Shown here one piece after another: positions 25,794-39,119 of a stretch of 64,000 bases of DNA. The DNA is from Sweltsa coloradensis (lineage: Eukaryota > Arthropoda > Insecta > Plecoptera > Chloroperlidae): contig JAMZAV010000805.1 in assembly GCA_024449915.1 (NCBI GenBank), positions 219,325-283,324 of the forward strand. Direction: 5' to 3'. The notes beneath the pieces were generated by a model. It saw nothing but the letters and a program-made list of their open reading frames with translations, was not told the origin of the DNA and did not search any database. A program made the translations under genes and the position numbers. The first letter of the stretch is position 1; each line of letters begins with the position of its first letter.

Positions 25794-27226
25794 TATGTTC
25801 TGTTCAGTAATATTACTCGCTCGGTTATGAAGATCATATTATCACAAATTATATCTCTTCAGACTAAGTCAAGACTTGACTAACGATGTCCGTAGTTCTC
25901 CTTTACCAAGTAGGAATAAATCTGCACCGCTTATATTGCCAGAAACTGCACATTTCCGTTGAATGTGACGTTCTGAAACTACCCCGTACACCATCCTGTG
26001 TGGGTACGCTCATTTCGAGGGAACCTTCAATAATGTTTCGCATAATGAACAAACGGTTGGCGCGCCCTTAAACCAAGTAGAACAAAACTAATAATAACTT
26101 TCACACCATGATGTATTGTATGTTCTGTATTTAAATGTCGATGGTTGAATCACACTAATCATGCCAATACAGTAGGCTATATGCAAAACACAATCAGTGA
26201 TAGCCTTTATTTTGGAAGGTTTAAATTATAATTACGATGATGTGTTCATACCATGCTCTCATTGCAATACATGTAATTGTATGTCATTGGTTCTTAATTT
26301 TCTTAATCAGAACACTACGTCAGCCGTTAATAATTCAATTGATTGATTGCCTAGCTGTTACTAATCAATATAAATTGGTGGCATTGAGTATATGAGTTAT
26401 CTATACCTACGAGGTAAATAAACTGTGCATACACATAGTATTATTAATTAGTTGGGACGGGGACCCTCCATCTGCGTATCTGCGAAAGGTTTATGCAGTG
26501 GGGTGCAAAATTGTCTGTTCCCCCTCTATACGTCTGTATTTATTACTGTTTAAATGAAGATAAATGGTTCTAGCTGCTTGCTGGGCGAGAGAAGTGTTGT
26601 AACTCCAACTTCTGAAATATATATATTTCCATGCCAGAGTTATCACGTAGTTCCAAACTGAGTGCCTGAAGCACATGGGTGGGTTATTCATTGTTAAAGG
26701 TACAGCTAGTGTCAGAGTCACCAACGTACTATGACGACCAAATCAGAAGTAGACATACACACAGACTTTTGTATAAAACGTCTTAAAATTATTATATAAT
26801 AATTGGCATGCGACTATAGCTCCTTTTTCAGTCATCACGATAACGTAGTTCGAGACGACAAAGGAAATGCAGCAGAACTAAAATCGATATCAGCAATTGA
26901 TAATCAAAAAAGTATTTTTCTATAAATTTGCTTTACTCCTTCGGTTTTAGCTTTTCGGCCTTGGCTGATCCCTTACTGTAAATACTCTCATGTCGTACTT
27001 TTGATTTATTTATTCATTTTTAAATACTTTTCCGTGATAAAAACTTATCTACAACGGTGTAGATTGTCAAAGTTGTCGTAGGCTAGATGCTGTTGCATCC
27101 ATGGTGCTATCTCGCGGAGACGGACTCCTCGTCGTCGCGACGCCGTGCACTGTGGCGGCATCCCGCGCGCTGTCTGCGCACTACTAGGAGGCTACGACGG
27201 CTCAGTCGCTCGCCTTCAGATCTCAT

Positions 27227-27552
27227 TAGGGATGTGCGAACCCACTATTTTGACTTCGAACTCGAACCCGAACTTTCCCAGTTTAAAAAAACGAACTTTG
27301 AACTTTACAAAAATTTCGAACTGTATCGAACTCGAACCCAACTTAAAGGTATATCAAACCGTCATAATAGGTAAAATAGTGATAAGTCTGGACCGGCACC
27401 TCCACCATCCATTTTTTGTTTTTAAATTTGTACCTGTAAACTGGGAACCATTTTTTGACTTGTCAAATAATATGTGACCACACACCACTACAAATAAGTA
27501 TTTTTTTTTCTCGAAAGTTCGAGTTCGAATTTCGAACATTCGCACATCCCTA
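27227..27552. mobile_element. hAT-like MITE with 8-bp target duplication
   Basis: The terminal inverted repeats TAGGGATGTGCGAA and TTCGCACATCCCTA are perfect. Flanks carry an exact 8-bp direct repeat GATCTCAT (27219-27226 and 27553-27560). Subterminal 'ttcgaactcgaac' repeats are inverted at the two ends. Size (326 bp), 8-bp duplication and lack of coding capacity fit a non-autonomous hAT element. It contains a one-base-shorter copy of the dispersed motif at 27391-27407. Confidence 0.9.
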
Positions 27553-27580
27553 GATCTCATATCTCTCGTTAACCGACAGT

Positions 27581-27835
27581 GTTGGCTCGGGCGCTAAGCG
27601 CTCGACTCTGAATCGGGAGGTCCCGGGTTCGAATCCCGTCGAGACCGGCAATCCTGACTGAAGGTTTTTTCCGAGGTTTTCCTCAGTCGTTAAGGCGAAT
27701 GCAAGGGATTGAGTCCTCTTAAACAGCCCTCGGACATCCCTTCACAATTTCCTGTCCGCACATACCTAGTTCACCCGAAGAGGGGCTAATTGCACCCTAT
27801 AACAGGTTTCCCACGATAAAAATTATTAAATTATA
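27581..27835 (+). repeat. tRNA-derived SINE (tRNA-Gln-like head)
   Basis: The first 69 bases resemble a tRNA. There is an A-box-like region in gttggctcgggcg, an anticodon stem-loop GACTCTGAATC like tRNA-Gln(CTG), and a perfect B box GGTTCGAATCC at 27626-27636. A tRNA-unrelated body follows (ccgaggttttcctcagtcgt and on), ending in an AT-rich tail near 27835. The body, and the imperfect acceptor stem, argue against a working tRNA gene. The family recalls SINEs of polyneopteran insects. Confidence 0.8.
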
Positions 27836-28374
27836 TCTCTCGTTGTACACCGCGCGTTTGATAAAGACAACATTAGCGATGTTTCCCGACACTTTAATGC
27901 GAGTTTTCAAACTAAATTATGCGTCTCTTGCTTTGTTCATTGTGTTGGTAATCTAATCTCGCGCCTCTTTCTTTGTTTAGTTGTTTTACTACACCACCGT
28001 CTTCCTAAAATCAGTGGTGGTTTGTGTTGGCTTCCGTATGCAACAACATTACATAACAGAGAGCGTTGCTAATTGAGTTGGTCAGGATATGAAATGATTT
28101 TGTATGATGGCATGATGATATTATATAAATCATGTTATGTATTCATATAAGTGCTATAGGTTTTGACCGAAACTTCACTTTATACTTTAGTGAATGGGTG
28201 GGGAAAGGAAAAAAGGATTAGAATTGTTGGCGGCTGCGTAAGGTGAGACTAGAAGACATGAATATAATATTGGAAACGTTTCGGCCCGCGTGGTCTTGGA
28301 CGGGGAATCTTCCAGCTAGTAAATATAGCTTCGTAGTCAGTCATACCTTATCCAGGATTCAAACCAAACTTATG

Positions 28375-28552
28375 TGGGACATGAGCCTAGTGGTTCGTGT
28401 CCCCGCTTCCAATGCAGAAGGTCTCTAGTTGGCTTTGGCCATTGTTCCTTCGTCGAAGGCGTCTGCATCGACAAGGTTGGCTTGATTTGCTTTAAATTAA
28501 AGCCCCTCACTGAAAATCAGTTACGTGACTGAGTAGGTATTCTAAATGCGAA
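28375..28552 (+). repeat. SINE, ACTGATTTTCAGTGGGG family, plus orientation
   Basis: The segment 'cccctcactgaaaatcagtt' is the reverse complement of the block shared by the copies at 2.85, 41.5 and 53.5 kb. Upstream, 'gcctagtggttcgtgtcccc' looks like a decayed A box, so the tRNA-like head lies at the left in this copy. It is diverged from the 53.5-kb copy. Confidence 0.55.
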
Positions 28553-29235
28553 TGTATGTATTTACCGAACGAGGCGTTAGGGTCTACAACTAGCTGCTTT
28601 ACGCACTCTTTATTGACGTTTATTGACTATACTTATAGATGACGGTAGGTCTTATACTTGTTGCACCTGTCTCTTATTAATTAGTATTACCATACTATTT
28701 AAACTCCATGGTATAACTGTTAATCGCTCACTTTGCACGTGCGTTCGCTGTTCCTCGAATATCAATTTTCCATTGTTGATCAAAAAAATCGTTCAGCCCA
28801 CATTTGCCTACAGGTCTCACTAAGGCCCGTTAAACCGTAGGTCTAACTTTCAAGTGACCATTGTGTACATTTCAAGTTATACAGTCTTCGGTTTAACAAT
28901 TGGTTGTTGTTACACTCATACTATTCTATCCGTTCTGTGGCTGGAGAAAATAAATGTAATATAGATAATCACATGCTTTTTACTTGTTTCGAACCCATGT
29001 TTAAGGTCTAGCCACTGGTCTAACGTAATATCTGAATAAGATGCCTAGTATTTTATAGATGAATTAATAAGAACACAACTAGGCATGCCTATATGTACAA
29101 TCGAAATTGCTCGGTATTTAATAGACTTGCGATTTTAACTATATACTATCACTACTCTCAAAATGTCACTCAGAAATCTTTTCCGAAGTGTAAACGAGGT
29201 TCAATCGCATTGTCCTTTTTATATACGACGTATTT

Positions 29236-29243
<8 letters not shown>

Positions 29244-29276
<33 letters not shown>

Positions 29277-29285
29277 TCTCTCCCC
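29244..29285. repeat. CT microsatellite
   Basis: A CT/TC dinucleotide run with one interruption (ccc), followed by more C-rich sequence. No gene context; it lies within the 24-kb intron. Confidence 0.95.
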
Positions 29286-31585
29286 CCATCCCCCTCTCCC
29301 GTCCCTCTCTGGTTTCAGTACCCATTACGTTGAAACGAATTTGTTTTCGGAGGAAGTTTTATGGACCTTGGGGTCATTAAAAAGTCATAAAGCTTACGTT
29401 TTCTTTATTATTGCTTGCTATTTAGGGTGGAATCGTAGACATATTGCCATAATTTCTTAGATGAATTTAACTTACTTAATTAGTGACCAAGGATGTAGAA
29501 GGCTATTACTCTGTATAAATGTTGTTGATATCAATACTTTCAAAATAATAATTCAATATTTTATTAGAAGGGTTGGTCGAAAAACAAAAACGACCACATT
29601 AACAATTTGAACATATAGGCTAGGCATAGACGCGACACATGTGATGCATTATATTTTATATTATTATGTCCATAATGGCAAAATATATCCTATGCAAATG
29701 TATTTTACGAGAATCTGTTGTAATTAAAGTCTGTATGCCATGTTGTGTGTGGTTTTGTTTTGCGTGTTAATCGAGTGATGCGACATATATTGATTGTGAG
29801 TGGGACGCCGTTGACACGAATCTTTCTTCCTGTCTATCACAGGGTCACTGTATCTAGAATAACTAGCATGCCTTCATAGGAACGAACGTGGACATTGTAG
29901 AGAGGAAACTTATCTCGTCACAGCTTTCAGACTAATGGACTCGATATCGACTATGGACACGGGACAATAATATGTACAAATCGCGGGGGAAATGCACTCG
30001 CCCTAGTTTCAACTATATTATCCCACGTGTTCTTAGAATGGGGTGGCGTGGAATTATATTGCAAACATGAAAAAATATTATAGATGCCTACTGATGTAAA
30101 ACCTACTCAAGCTAGATAGATATTTGTTGCCCTACTTATTACTACTTACTAAATAAAACATATGCTATATAGCTTTAACAGGTAATCTATTCAAATATAC
30201 AAATAATCGTACATTTGCCTCAGTTATCTTTTATTTATATAATATTAGGCAAGATAACAGTTGTAAATGTCCAATTATTTGTATTTTTTTAATATAACTC
30301 ACTAATATTTTCAATTTGTGTTTTTCTTAGAATTGCTTCATAAGTATAACATTACGAAAACCTGACAACCTTTTCTTGTTTACCTACATAATAATATTGT
30401 TTATAGTATAAGTAAACCTATAGTTTATATTGACCTATAGTGGAATGCAAATTATATTTAGAACTTCAAATAACAATCTCAAATTGTATGTAATAATATC
30501 CGCATATAATTTCAATATTATAAACATCCATATGTATAGCATCAAACTGATTTTCGCACGAAACCTTCGGTCGTGGCGTGTTGTTTGTTTTAAAATTGAC
30601 CTGTTTTACGAACAAGGTGCTGCTGCCACCAGTTGCTATTCCATAAATATGCACGGTTATTTATCAGAATCGTATGCGAACCCAAACGATATTAAATTTA
30701 TGTTTCGCTTAACCTTGCAGGCTCACTACCAATTTCCTGAAGATGTTTTATTTATTGTTTTATGAGCTTCGTGCTCAAAATAGCCCGCCGCGTCAAGATG
30801 GGCTCCTACTATACTACACGTTCATTCAAGACTTTCCGCCTTGCTGTGCTGTGTGCTAGCGCTGTAATAGACTTGGTCGGCGCATTTCCATTTGTTATAT
30901 GAAATCTATATATTTTGGCAACTTCTCAAACGGAATGTTCTCTTATGCAATATTGCACAATCATTACACGATGGAAGTTAATAAAATATGGTTGGAAATA
31001 CGGAATTATTTTCATACTCATGTTGTGCTGTCCCATTTCGGCGTTTTCCTTGAGTAGCTTGTGTTTGCATATTTTTTGCACGTTTGGCTGTGGCACATTA
31101 CATTGTAAATATTATAAGAATTTCAAAATTCTATACGATTATATTGTTTAAATTAATTAACAATTAACGTCGTGGGTATAAAATATACACTAGTGGATTG
31201 CAATATTTTTAAAAACAAACAATGTTTTTTTTTTAAATGCCATTAATTGCTTTATCATTTGTTTCCTGTGGTACAATCTCCAACTTTCACACGCTTCGTT
31301 GGGTTTGCAAGTGATTTGAACATTATTTAAAGTACCTGGCTCTTGGTTACTATTTACTTAAAATTTTGCTATTTATAACCATATCCAACAAAATTACGTT
31401 ACGTTTGTCCCAAAAAGATTTTTTTCTTTTTTTTCTCGCGACTCACAAATCATTGCATCAATAAAATATTGTTACTTCAATATTCAGTGTCTTCTATGTC
31501 GACCAAATCAATAAATTAAAACATGAAACAATACTTATTGCTTACATCTTCTTAAATGGGCACTTGCCTACCCATTTGGGAACAG

Positions 31586-31892
31586 TTTTTTCTCAATTTG
31601 GTGGAGGTGCCGGGTTATTGAATCTTGTTTTCATTTAGAACGTGTGATGAGTTTCAATATGACGTTATAAGGAACGCGCTTACGTGTTTATTTAACAGTT
31701 TTACTCAATTTGGTGGAGGTGCCGGGTTATTGAATCTTGTTTTCATTTAGAACGTGTGATGAGTTTCAATGTGACGTTATATGGAACGCGCTTACGTGTT
31801 TATTTAACAGTTTTACTTAATTTGGTGGAGGTGCCGGGTTATTGAATCTTGTTGTCATTTAGAACGTGTGATGAGTTTCAATGTGACGTTAT
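31586..31892 (+). repeat. Tandem repeat, 112-bp period, 2.7 copies
   Basis: TGGTGGAGGTGCCGGGTT begins each unit at 31599, 31711 and 31823, exactly 112 bp apart. The third unit stops after 'gtgacgttata'. Copies differ by only a few bases. No coding capacity. It is one of three tandem repeats in the window whose units are headed by this motif. Confidence 0.95.
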
Positions 31893-34048
31893 ATCTTATT
31901 TACCACCTCGTCAACAATTTAATTAAACTTCAATACTTCTCTTTTAAAATAAAAAATACTTCCTTTTTAAACGTATACTGCTTCAATTACTAGATCAATC
32001 ACATAAAGTGTTCACATCTTTTTCGTTCTAATTGTTTGTAATTTGCACTATTATGCCTGCATCGTTTTATCTTGGCATGTTTTTTGGTTTTTCTTCAATT
32101 CATAATTATAATTATACTATTTTTGTACATACAAATCGTTATCTCATAAATTATTTTACATTATAATATTATCAGATTATATTTACTATTGTCTAGAAGT
32201 AATCGTTGTCGTCGTATGTTGTATGTTTAGTACAATTTGTATGTTGTCATATTTTTACGTTTATTGGCCTATATTTTTTAATTTTAATAGTTTAAAAAAA
32301 GTTTGATGGAAAATGACGGTTATGCTGTGTTCTAGTCGCAATAAGTTAATAAATATAGTGCAAATTAAAATCTAATTTTCCTTGTAAGTTGTTGAAACCC
32401 ACATGAAATTGATTAACAAAGTTCAACAATTAGTTCCTAACACTCTAGCTAGAACACTGTCATAGGGTAGTGTTTGTGGTAATTACAAGTGGTTTAGTGA
32501 CCGTTGGAAGATTTTGATTTTCCCCTTAGTTTTATAAATCTAATACATACGCGAATCCCATCAAACGAAGAACTCTGCATATATATGCGGTAGAATTGAA
32601 CTAAGAAGAAAGTATTTTCTCATCGGTAGTCATCTTATCAGACATAGGATTATTAAATTGTTTTGTGCTAAGCCTCAATTAGGCAAAACGCACTAAAGGT
32701 GGTAGAAACATAGGGGTGTCAGCCTTTGAGAATATCAATGTAGAGGTCACTGCACCGTTTATCAAGGAATGCTCATTAGCGCTAAGTCCTATCCGAAAGC
32801 AAACTCAACTGTCAGAGATACCTCCCTTCCCCTCCCTCTCTCCTACTCGACAACACAAGATGGCCGCCACTTGACCTTTATTATGTTGGATCATGTTACT
32901 TTTGATTGTCGACATTCTGCATTTTGTTCAAAATTTCACGGCAGTGAATTCTTGACTACATACATAAACCTAAACTTTTTGTCGGCTTGATAAGTTTGTA
33001 AAAGTTTGTGGTATGATCTTATTTACCTTTGTTCTGAAATCTAAATCGCCAGAAAACATAGAAAACCTAATTTTTATCTCAAGTCTCATGGTCTTCGCCG
33101 TTTTGGACTGACAATTTACCGAAACGTCATTACATTTGTATAATTTTAATTTGCGCTTCCTCAGATCTACCGGAATTACATATTTCATACAATTTTAGTT
33201 CGCAAAAATATGACTTCCTAAAGTTTGCCTCAATTATATTTACACCATTTTAATGTGCAGAAATTAGCCTTTCTCAAGTAGGGTGTCGTGGAGTTGGGTT
33301 ACGGATAATGTTTCCTTGAAATATACCTGTTGTGCTCGGTTATAAGCGGCGTCCTGCACGTGCATGCGTATATTGAGCTCGATATTGACTATGCCAGATG
33401 ATGATGTGGTCCAAGATGATTGATGACGACTGCAGATCGGATCGCCTTACGTTTGTTTTGCAAGCAGGTCGGGCGGGGCCGGTGTGCAATAACTTGCGCC
33501 ACTAACCACACCCTTGTAGTAGCTTTCCGTTCATCCACAAACATCCTACTATCGGCCACCGACGCGTTCATTTCCTAATGTATTGCAATGACGGAAAAAC
33601 TTTCCAATCATATTTCATGTAGAAGTACTGCTATTAATGCAAATTAGCTCAAGAATGTGTACCATAGACGTAGCCTACACAATGCTAATGGTAATGCTAT
33701 GATCGATATCGAGGAAAATTCCCCTACAGTGTTGTATAAGGTAGCACGTTCGTCCGTTGGGTTTCTTCCACGCATTCACATATTCCACGGAAAGTTGTGT
33801 TTTAACTCAATCGATTCCAATCTTCTATTTACAAGCGTTTTTCTCAATTCGTCCGTTTTAAGTCAAACGTAAAACTTAACCAGTTTTAATTACCAAACGT
33901 GAAATACTTCAACATATTCCTGATCTGCGACAACCGTCATTTGCGTCTAGTTTTTCTGGCGAGGGAGGGTTCTGAAGTCGATTGGTGAGAAAATTTTCGC
34001 TGCAATGTCGTAAATAAAATCTAAAGTTTCCTTTGTGTTCATTGGCGT

Positions 34049-36194
34049 AAAAAGAATGTCAAGTTCTGGCGTGGCAAAGCGATCTAAAATTAATTCAACG
34101 ATTTAGTATTCCTAGGTAAAAAGTTACTTTCGGCAGTTTAAATGAGATTACGAAGTTTCCCTCTTGTTTTAAAATGTAGAAAGTTGCCCATTTTATGTTT
34201 GATAGTCTATGAATGATTGCCAAGTCTTTTTAAAGTCATTGTTTGAAGTTGCTGTCTTTTGACCCTCCTCCCCAACCATATTAATAACGATTATAGTTTT
34301 ACCAGTTAGCTACATCCCTCGCATTGACACAGCAATTACGTATCTTCGCTACAGTTATGTAGATTGCGCTCTCAATAAAATTGAGTTATTTCGGTACTCT
34401 CAGCGGATGGAGTAGTATAAGAAGGGCAAGTAGTCTACATTTGTATGAATGTATCACGTAAAGTGGCAGAATAACCTATTATTGTGTTGGATCGTGATTG
34501 AAAGTATTTTGGATAAACTTCCCATATGTGATCAAAATCAAAAGCCTATTGACATTTTGTATGATATGTTTGTATTAGTCTTCAAACGTATGTTTAATCA
34601 TAACAATGATTTAAAGCTCTGGAAATATTGCATGACAACCTGTGAAAGACGGTGACTTCTATTATCAGTAGGGCTGCATGCATCCCAACCTCTGCATGTA
34701 ATAATTGGCGCCGCCCCCGCCAACACCTTGTCGTCGTCTGCTGTACCACCCACTGTGTCGCGCCTTTATTTTCCTTGCAGTGGTAGTAAACGTTTATTCA
34801 TTCAACGTTGCCAGCGTGGGATGCGCCTACGGTTGTTTTCCTAGTTTAGAAATTTCGCATTTTAATTCCGCACACACGTCCTATCAATCTCGATGTTGGC
34901 CATGGTAGAATTATTGGCTACAAATTTATTGTCGCGACTCGGCGGTTTGGATTCCATGAAATCCAGCAGTGCCATATTTCACATAAAGTCAAACATTCGT
35001 GTTTATATTTAGCTGCACATACTTGTCAGAATTGCGTCGTGCATGTGCATTCATGAGCTTTCTAGCTCTAAGCTGTCGGCCGTCGGGAGTCCAAACTGCG
35101 AGGTGAGGGTTCCCCCGTAACACTGATGACACGCGGCTGTACGTCCCATCAATTCATGCGCCACTTCATTACGCGCTCGAGCCGGGCGACAATGGCCGAT
35201 GAGACTTCGTCCGACTGCTTCAATCAGCTCCCAAGGAAGGAGGCCTCAGCTCGCTTGCCTGCAGCCACCTGATTAACATTTACCCTGATCACGCAGTGCG
35301 GCTTTACCGTCGGATGGGATGTCATAACTTTTTGACAAATCTAACCGAGTGGTACTGCTCTGTACAATATATTATCCACACAACTTTTGTTTCATTATTG
35401 TACTTATTCCAAAGAACACCTCAAAACAAAAATGCTTCATTAAACAGTACTCCATTTCTAATTCTGTCAGTGTTACGTTTGATGGTGTTTTTGATATACG
35501 TTATTACCTACTTAGTTTTAGTTTTGTCGAGGACATTATTTTCGATGCGCGCGAGTGTACGTAAGTAAACTGAGGCCTGAGGCAAATTATTCACCAATTC
35601 CGTTCCAACAGACCCCAAACTCTAAAATATTAACGAATGAGCGCTACTACCATTTTAGTGAATTTCTCCGGTGCTGGTGATTATTGGGTTAAAATGTTAT
35701 CTTTTAGTTATCAAAGACGAGTGATGGGCCACGTGGGGTAGCGCTTTCGCCAGTATTTGAACCTAGAACACGAAAGTTTACCCTATTTATATAATTCTTA
35801 CCTTTACTCTACCCATTTCTGTACAAGCATTTTTTGTGTGATAACCTGATGCGGAAATGTTAAATAATTTCCTAACCGTTGTTTCAAACTGATTTTTCAA
35901 AGATTTTTTTTATCCACTAAATGGTTATTAATTATGTTACTCTGAAGTATGAATTAATATCAAACGAAAATAACATTCAACACTGTATGCATTTAACTTT
36001 CTATACTTAACGAGACACGACGAGACATTAATTTGTCATTTCATTAGCCCTACTCATTATGTAAGCGTACAGACTCAAACAAATTGTCATACGTCTGTAC
36101 ATGTAGAGTATGAATTTAATGATTTTAATCCCATTTAGAGGATGGAGGGCCAGCCAGCTACGGTTACGGTTACGGGTGGTAATATTCTAATGTA
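34049..36194. repeat. Tandem duplication, unit 1 (2.15 kb)
   Basis: From 'aaaaagaatgtcaagttctg' to 'ggtaatattctaatgta' the sequence recurs in the same orientation at 36205-39119, offset 2156 bp. The two units differ by few substitutions and small indels, so the duplication is recent. A 10-bp filler, gggggcccgc, sits between the units (36195-36204). Open frames in it are short and show no recognisable protein. Confidence 0.95.
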
Positions 36195-36204
36195 GGGGGC
36201 CCGC

Positions 36205-39119
36205 AAAAAGAATGTCAAGTTCTGGCGTGGCAAAGCGATCTAAAATTAATTCAACGATTTAGTATTCCTAGGTAAAAAGTTACTTTCGGCAGTTTAAATG
36301 AGATTACGAAGTTTCCCTCTTGTTTTAAAATGTAGAAAGTTGCCCATTTTATGTTTGATAGTCTATGAATGATTGCCAAGTCTTTTTAAAGTCATTGTTT
36401 GAAGTTGCTGTCTTTTGACCCCCCCCCCCCCCCCCCCCAACCATAATATAACGATTACAGTGTTACCAGTTAGCTACATCGTATCTTCGCTACTGTTATG
36501 TAGATTGCCTTCAATAAAAGTGAGTTATTTCAGTACTCTCAGCGGATGGAGTAGTATAAGAAGGGCAAGTAGTCTACATTTGTATGAATGTATCACGTAA
36601 AGTGGCAGAATAACCTATTATTGTGTTGGATCGTGATTGAAAGTATTTTGGATAAACTTCCCATATGTGATCAAAATCAAAAGCCTATTGCATTTTGTAT
36701 GATATGTTGTGGATGAGCGAAGCGAAGACTTCAATTTCACCGACCCCCCAAAAAATTTAGCTCGGGTGTTTTGTTTTGTTTTTTTTTTTTTTTTTTTTTT
36801 TTTTTTTGTTTGTTTGTTTTTCCGTCTGTTTGTTTCGCTCTCTACCGGCAAACGGCATATGCGATCTTGATGAAAATTTGACACGACCTTCGTTTTCTCT
36901 GAACTTAGACTTGCTACATTTTTGGTACAATCGAAGAAATATTTCTCATGAATATCGTACTTTTACGATTTTTTTCGATTTTTTAGTGCGATATATTCGT
37001 GCCATTTGGGCCAATTCTGACCAAACGGGAGGGGCTACAACGTTCATATTTCACATGGACATAAGGTAATGGTGATGTATTGCTTTCTAAAAGAAAAAGT
37101 TGAAAAAGTTAGCCAGAATCGAGAGAAATAAAGCTTTTAATATACGTTTTTTACTTTTTGTGCGATATTTTCGTGCCATTTGGGCCAATTCTGACCAAAC
37201 GGGTGGGGCTTCAACGTTCATATTACACATGGACATTAAGGTTATGGTTATGTAGTACCTTTTGAAAGAAAAAGTGGAAAAATTTAGCCAGAATCCATAG
37301 AAATAAAGCTTTTAATACAAGTTTTTTACGGTAAATAATACCAATTGACAAGAAACAAAAGAAACTTGACAACATTCACCTTCGATGCGTAGGCAGCAAA
37401 ACAAAGCACTTGCAAAAGTAAAGATATCCCACGCAAACTAAAACCTTTAAAAAGCTCATCCATCAACGCGGCGGGACTTTAGCGTTTTCCTAGTATAAGT
37501 CTTCAAACGTATGTTTAATCATAACAATGATTTAAAGCTCTGGAAATATTGCATGACAACCTGTGAAAGACGGTGACTTCTATTATCAGTAGGGCTGCAT
37601 GCATCCCAACCTCTGCATGTAATAATTGGCGCCGCCCCCGCCAACACCTTGTCGTCGTCTGCTGTACCACCCACTGTTTGCTGTGTTGCGCCTTTATTTT
37701 CCTTGCAGTGGTAGTAAACGTTTATTCATTCAACGTTGCCAGTGTGGGATGCGCCTACGGTTGTTTTCCTAGTTTAGAAATTTCGCATTTTAATTCCTCA
37801 CACACGTCTATACCTCTATATACAATCTCGATGTTGGCCATGGTAGAATTATTGGCTACAAATTTATTGTCGCGACTCGGCGGTTGAATTCCATGAAATC
37901 CAGCAGTGCCATATTTCACATAAAGTCAAACATTCGTGTTTATATTTAGCTGCACATACTTGTCAGAATTGCGTCGTGCATGTGCATTCATGAGCTTTCT
38001 AGCTCTAAGCTGTCGGCCGTCGGGAGTCCAAACTGCGAGGTGAGGGTTCCCCCGTAACACTGATGACACGCGGCTGTACGTCCCATCAATTCATGCGCCA
38101 CTTCATTACGCGCTCGAGCCGGGCGACAATGGCCGATGAGACTTCGTCCGACTGCTTCAATCAGCTCCCAAGGAAGGAGGCCTCAGCTCGCTTGCCTGCA
38201 GCCACCTGATTAACATGAACCCTGATCACGCAGTGCGGCTTTACCGTCGGATGGGATGTCATAACTTTTTGACAAATCTAACCGAGTGGTACTGCTCTGT
38301 ACAATATATTATCCACACAACTTTTGTTTCATTATTGTACTTATTCCAAAGAACACCTCAAAACAAAAATGCTTCATTAAACAGTACTCCATTTCTAATT
38401 CTGTCATTGTAACGTTTGATGGTGTTTTTGATTTACGTTGTTACCTACTTAGTTTTAGTTTTGTCGAGGACATTATTTTCTATGTGCGCGAGTGTACGTA
38501 AGTAAACTGAGGCCTGAGGCAAATTATTCACCAATTCCGTTCCAACAGACCCCAAACTCTAAAATATTAACGAATGAGCGCTACTACCATTTTAGTGAAT
38601 TTCTCCGGTGCTGGTGATTATTGGGTTAAAATGTTATCTTTTAGTTATCAAAGACGAGTGATGGGCCACGTGGGGTAGCGCTTTCGCCAGTATTTGAACC
38701 TAGAACACGAAAGTTTACCCTATTTATATAATTCTTACCTTTACTCTACCCATTTCTGTACAAGCATTTTTTGTGTGATAACCTGATGCGGAAATGTTAA
38801 ATAATTTCCTAACCGTTGTTTCAAACTGATTTTTCAAAGATTTTTTTTTATCCACTAAATGGCTATTAATTATGTTACTCTGAAGTATGAATTAATATCA
38901 AACGAAAATAACATTCAACACTGTATATGCATTTAACTTTCTATACTTAACGAGACATTAATTTGTCATTTCATTACTCATTATGTAAGCGTACAGACTC
39001 AAACAAATTGTCATACGTTTGTACATGTAGAGTATGAATTTAATGATTTTAATCCCATTTAGAGGATGGAGGGTCAGCCAGCTACGGTTACGGTTACGGG
39101 TGGTAATATTCTAATGTAC
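36205..39119. repeat. Tandem duplication, unit 2, with insertion
   Basis: This is the second copy of the 34049-36194 segment. It differs from unit 1 mainly by an expanded run of 20 C (36419-36438) and by an insertion of about 0.78 kb (36709-37490). Unit 1 therefore shows the uninterrupted target. The remainder is nearly identical between units. Confidence 0.95.
36709..37490 (+). mobile_element. Insertion from TGGATGAGCG to CTAG, copy 3
   Basis: It interrupts unit 2 of the duplication. The empty site in unit 1 reads gatatgtttg|tattagtc, and the filled site reads gatatgttg, then TGGATGAGCGAAGCGAAG, ending GTTTTCCTAG|tataagtc. No target duplication is evident. Just inside the right end AACGC and GCGTT can pair as a hairpin about 6 bp before CTAG. 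The interior holds a 28-T run (36780-36807) and a diverged 174-bp tandem repeat (36980-37330). The CTAG|T end plus hairpin suggests a Helitron-like mechanism; the left end is not the usual TC. Confidence 0.8.

Noticed and set aside
27087..27218. Kelch-like fragment (ALLGGYDGS) in the GC-rich patch before the 27.2-kb MITE
   Set aside because: Only one short GGYDG-type match is present, with no second repeat, no splice signals and stops in the surrounding frame. That is too little to call a kelch pseudogene.
27581..27649. Functional tRNA-Gln gene
   Set aside because: The acceptor-stem pairing is imperfect, and a long SINE-type body with an AT-rich tail follows.
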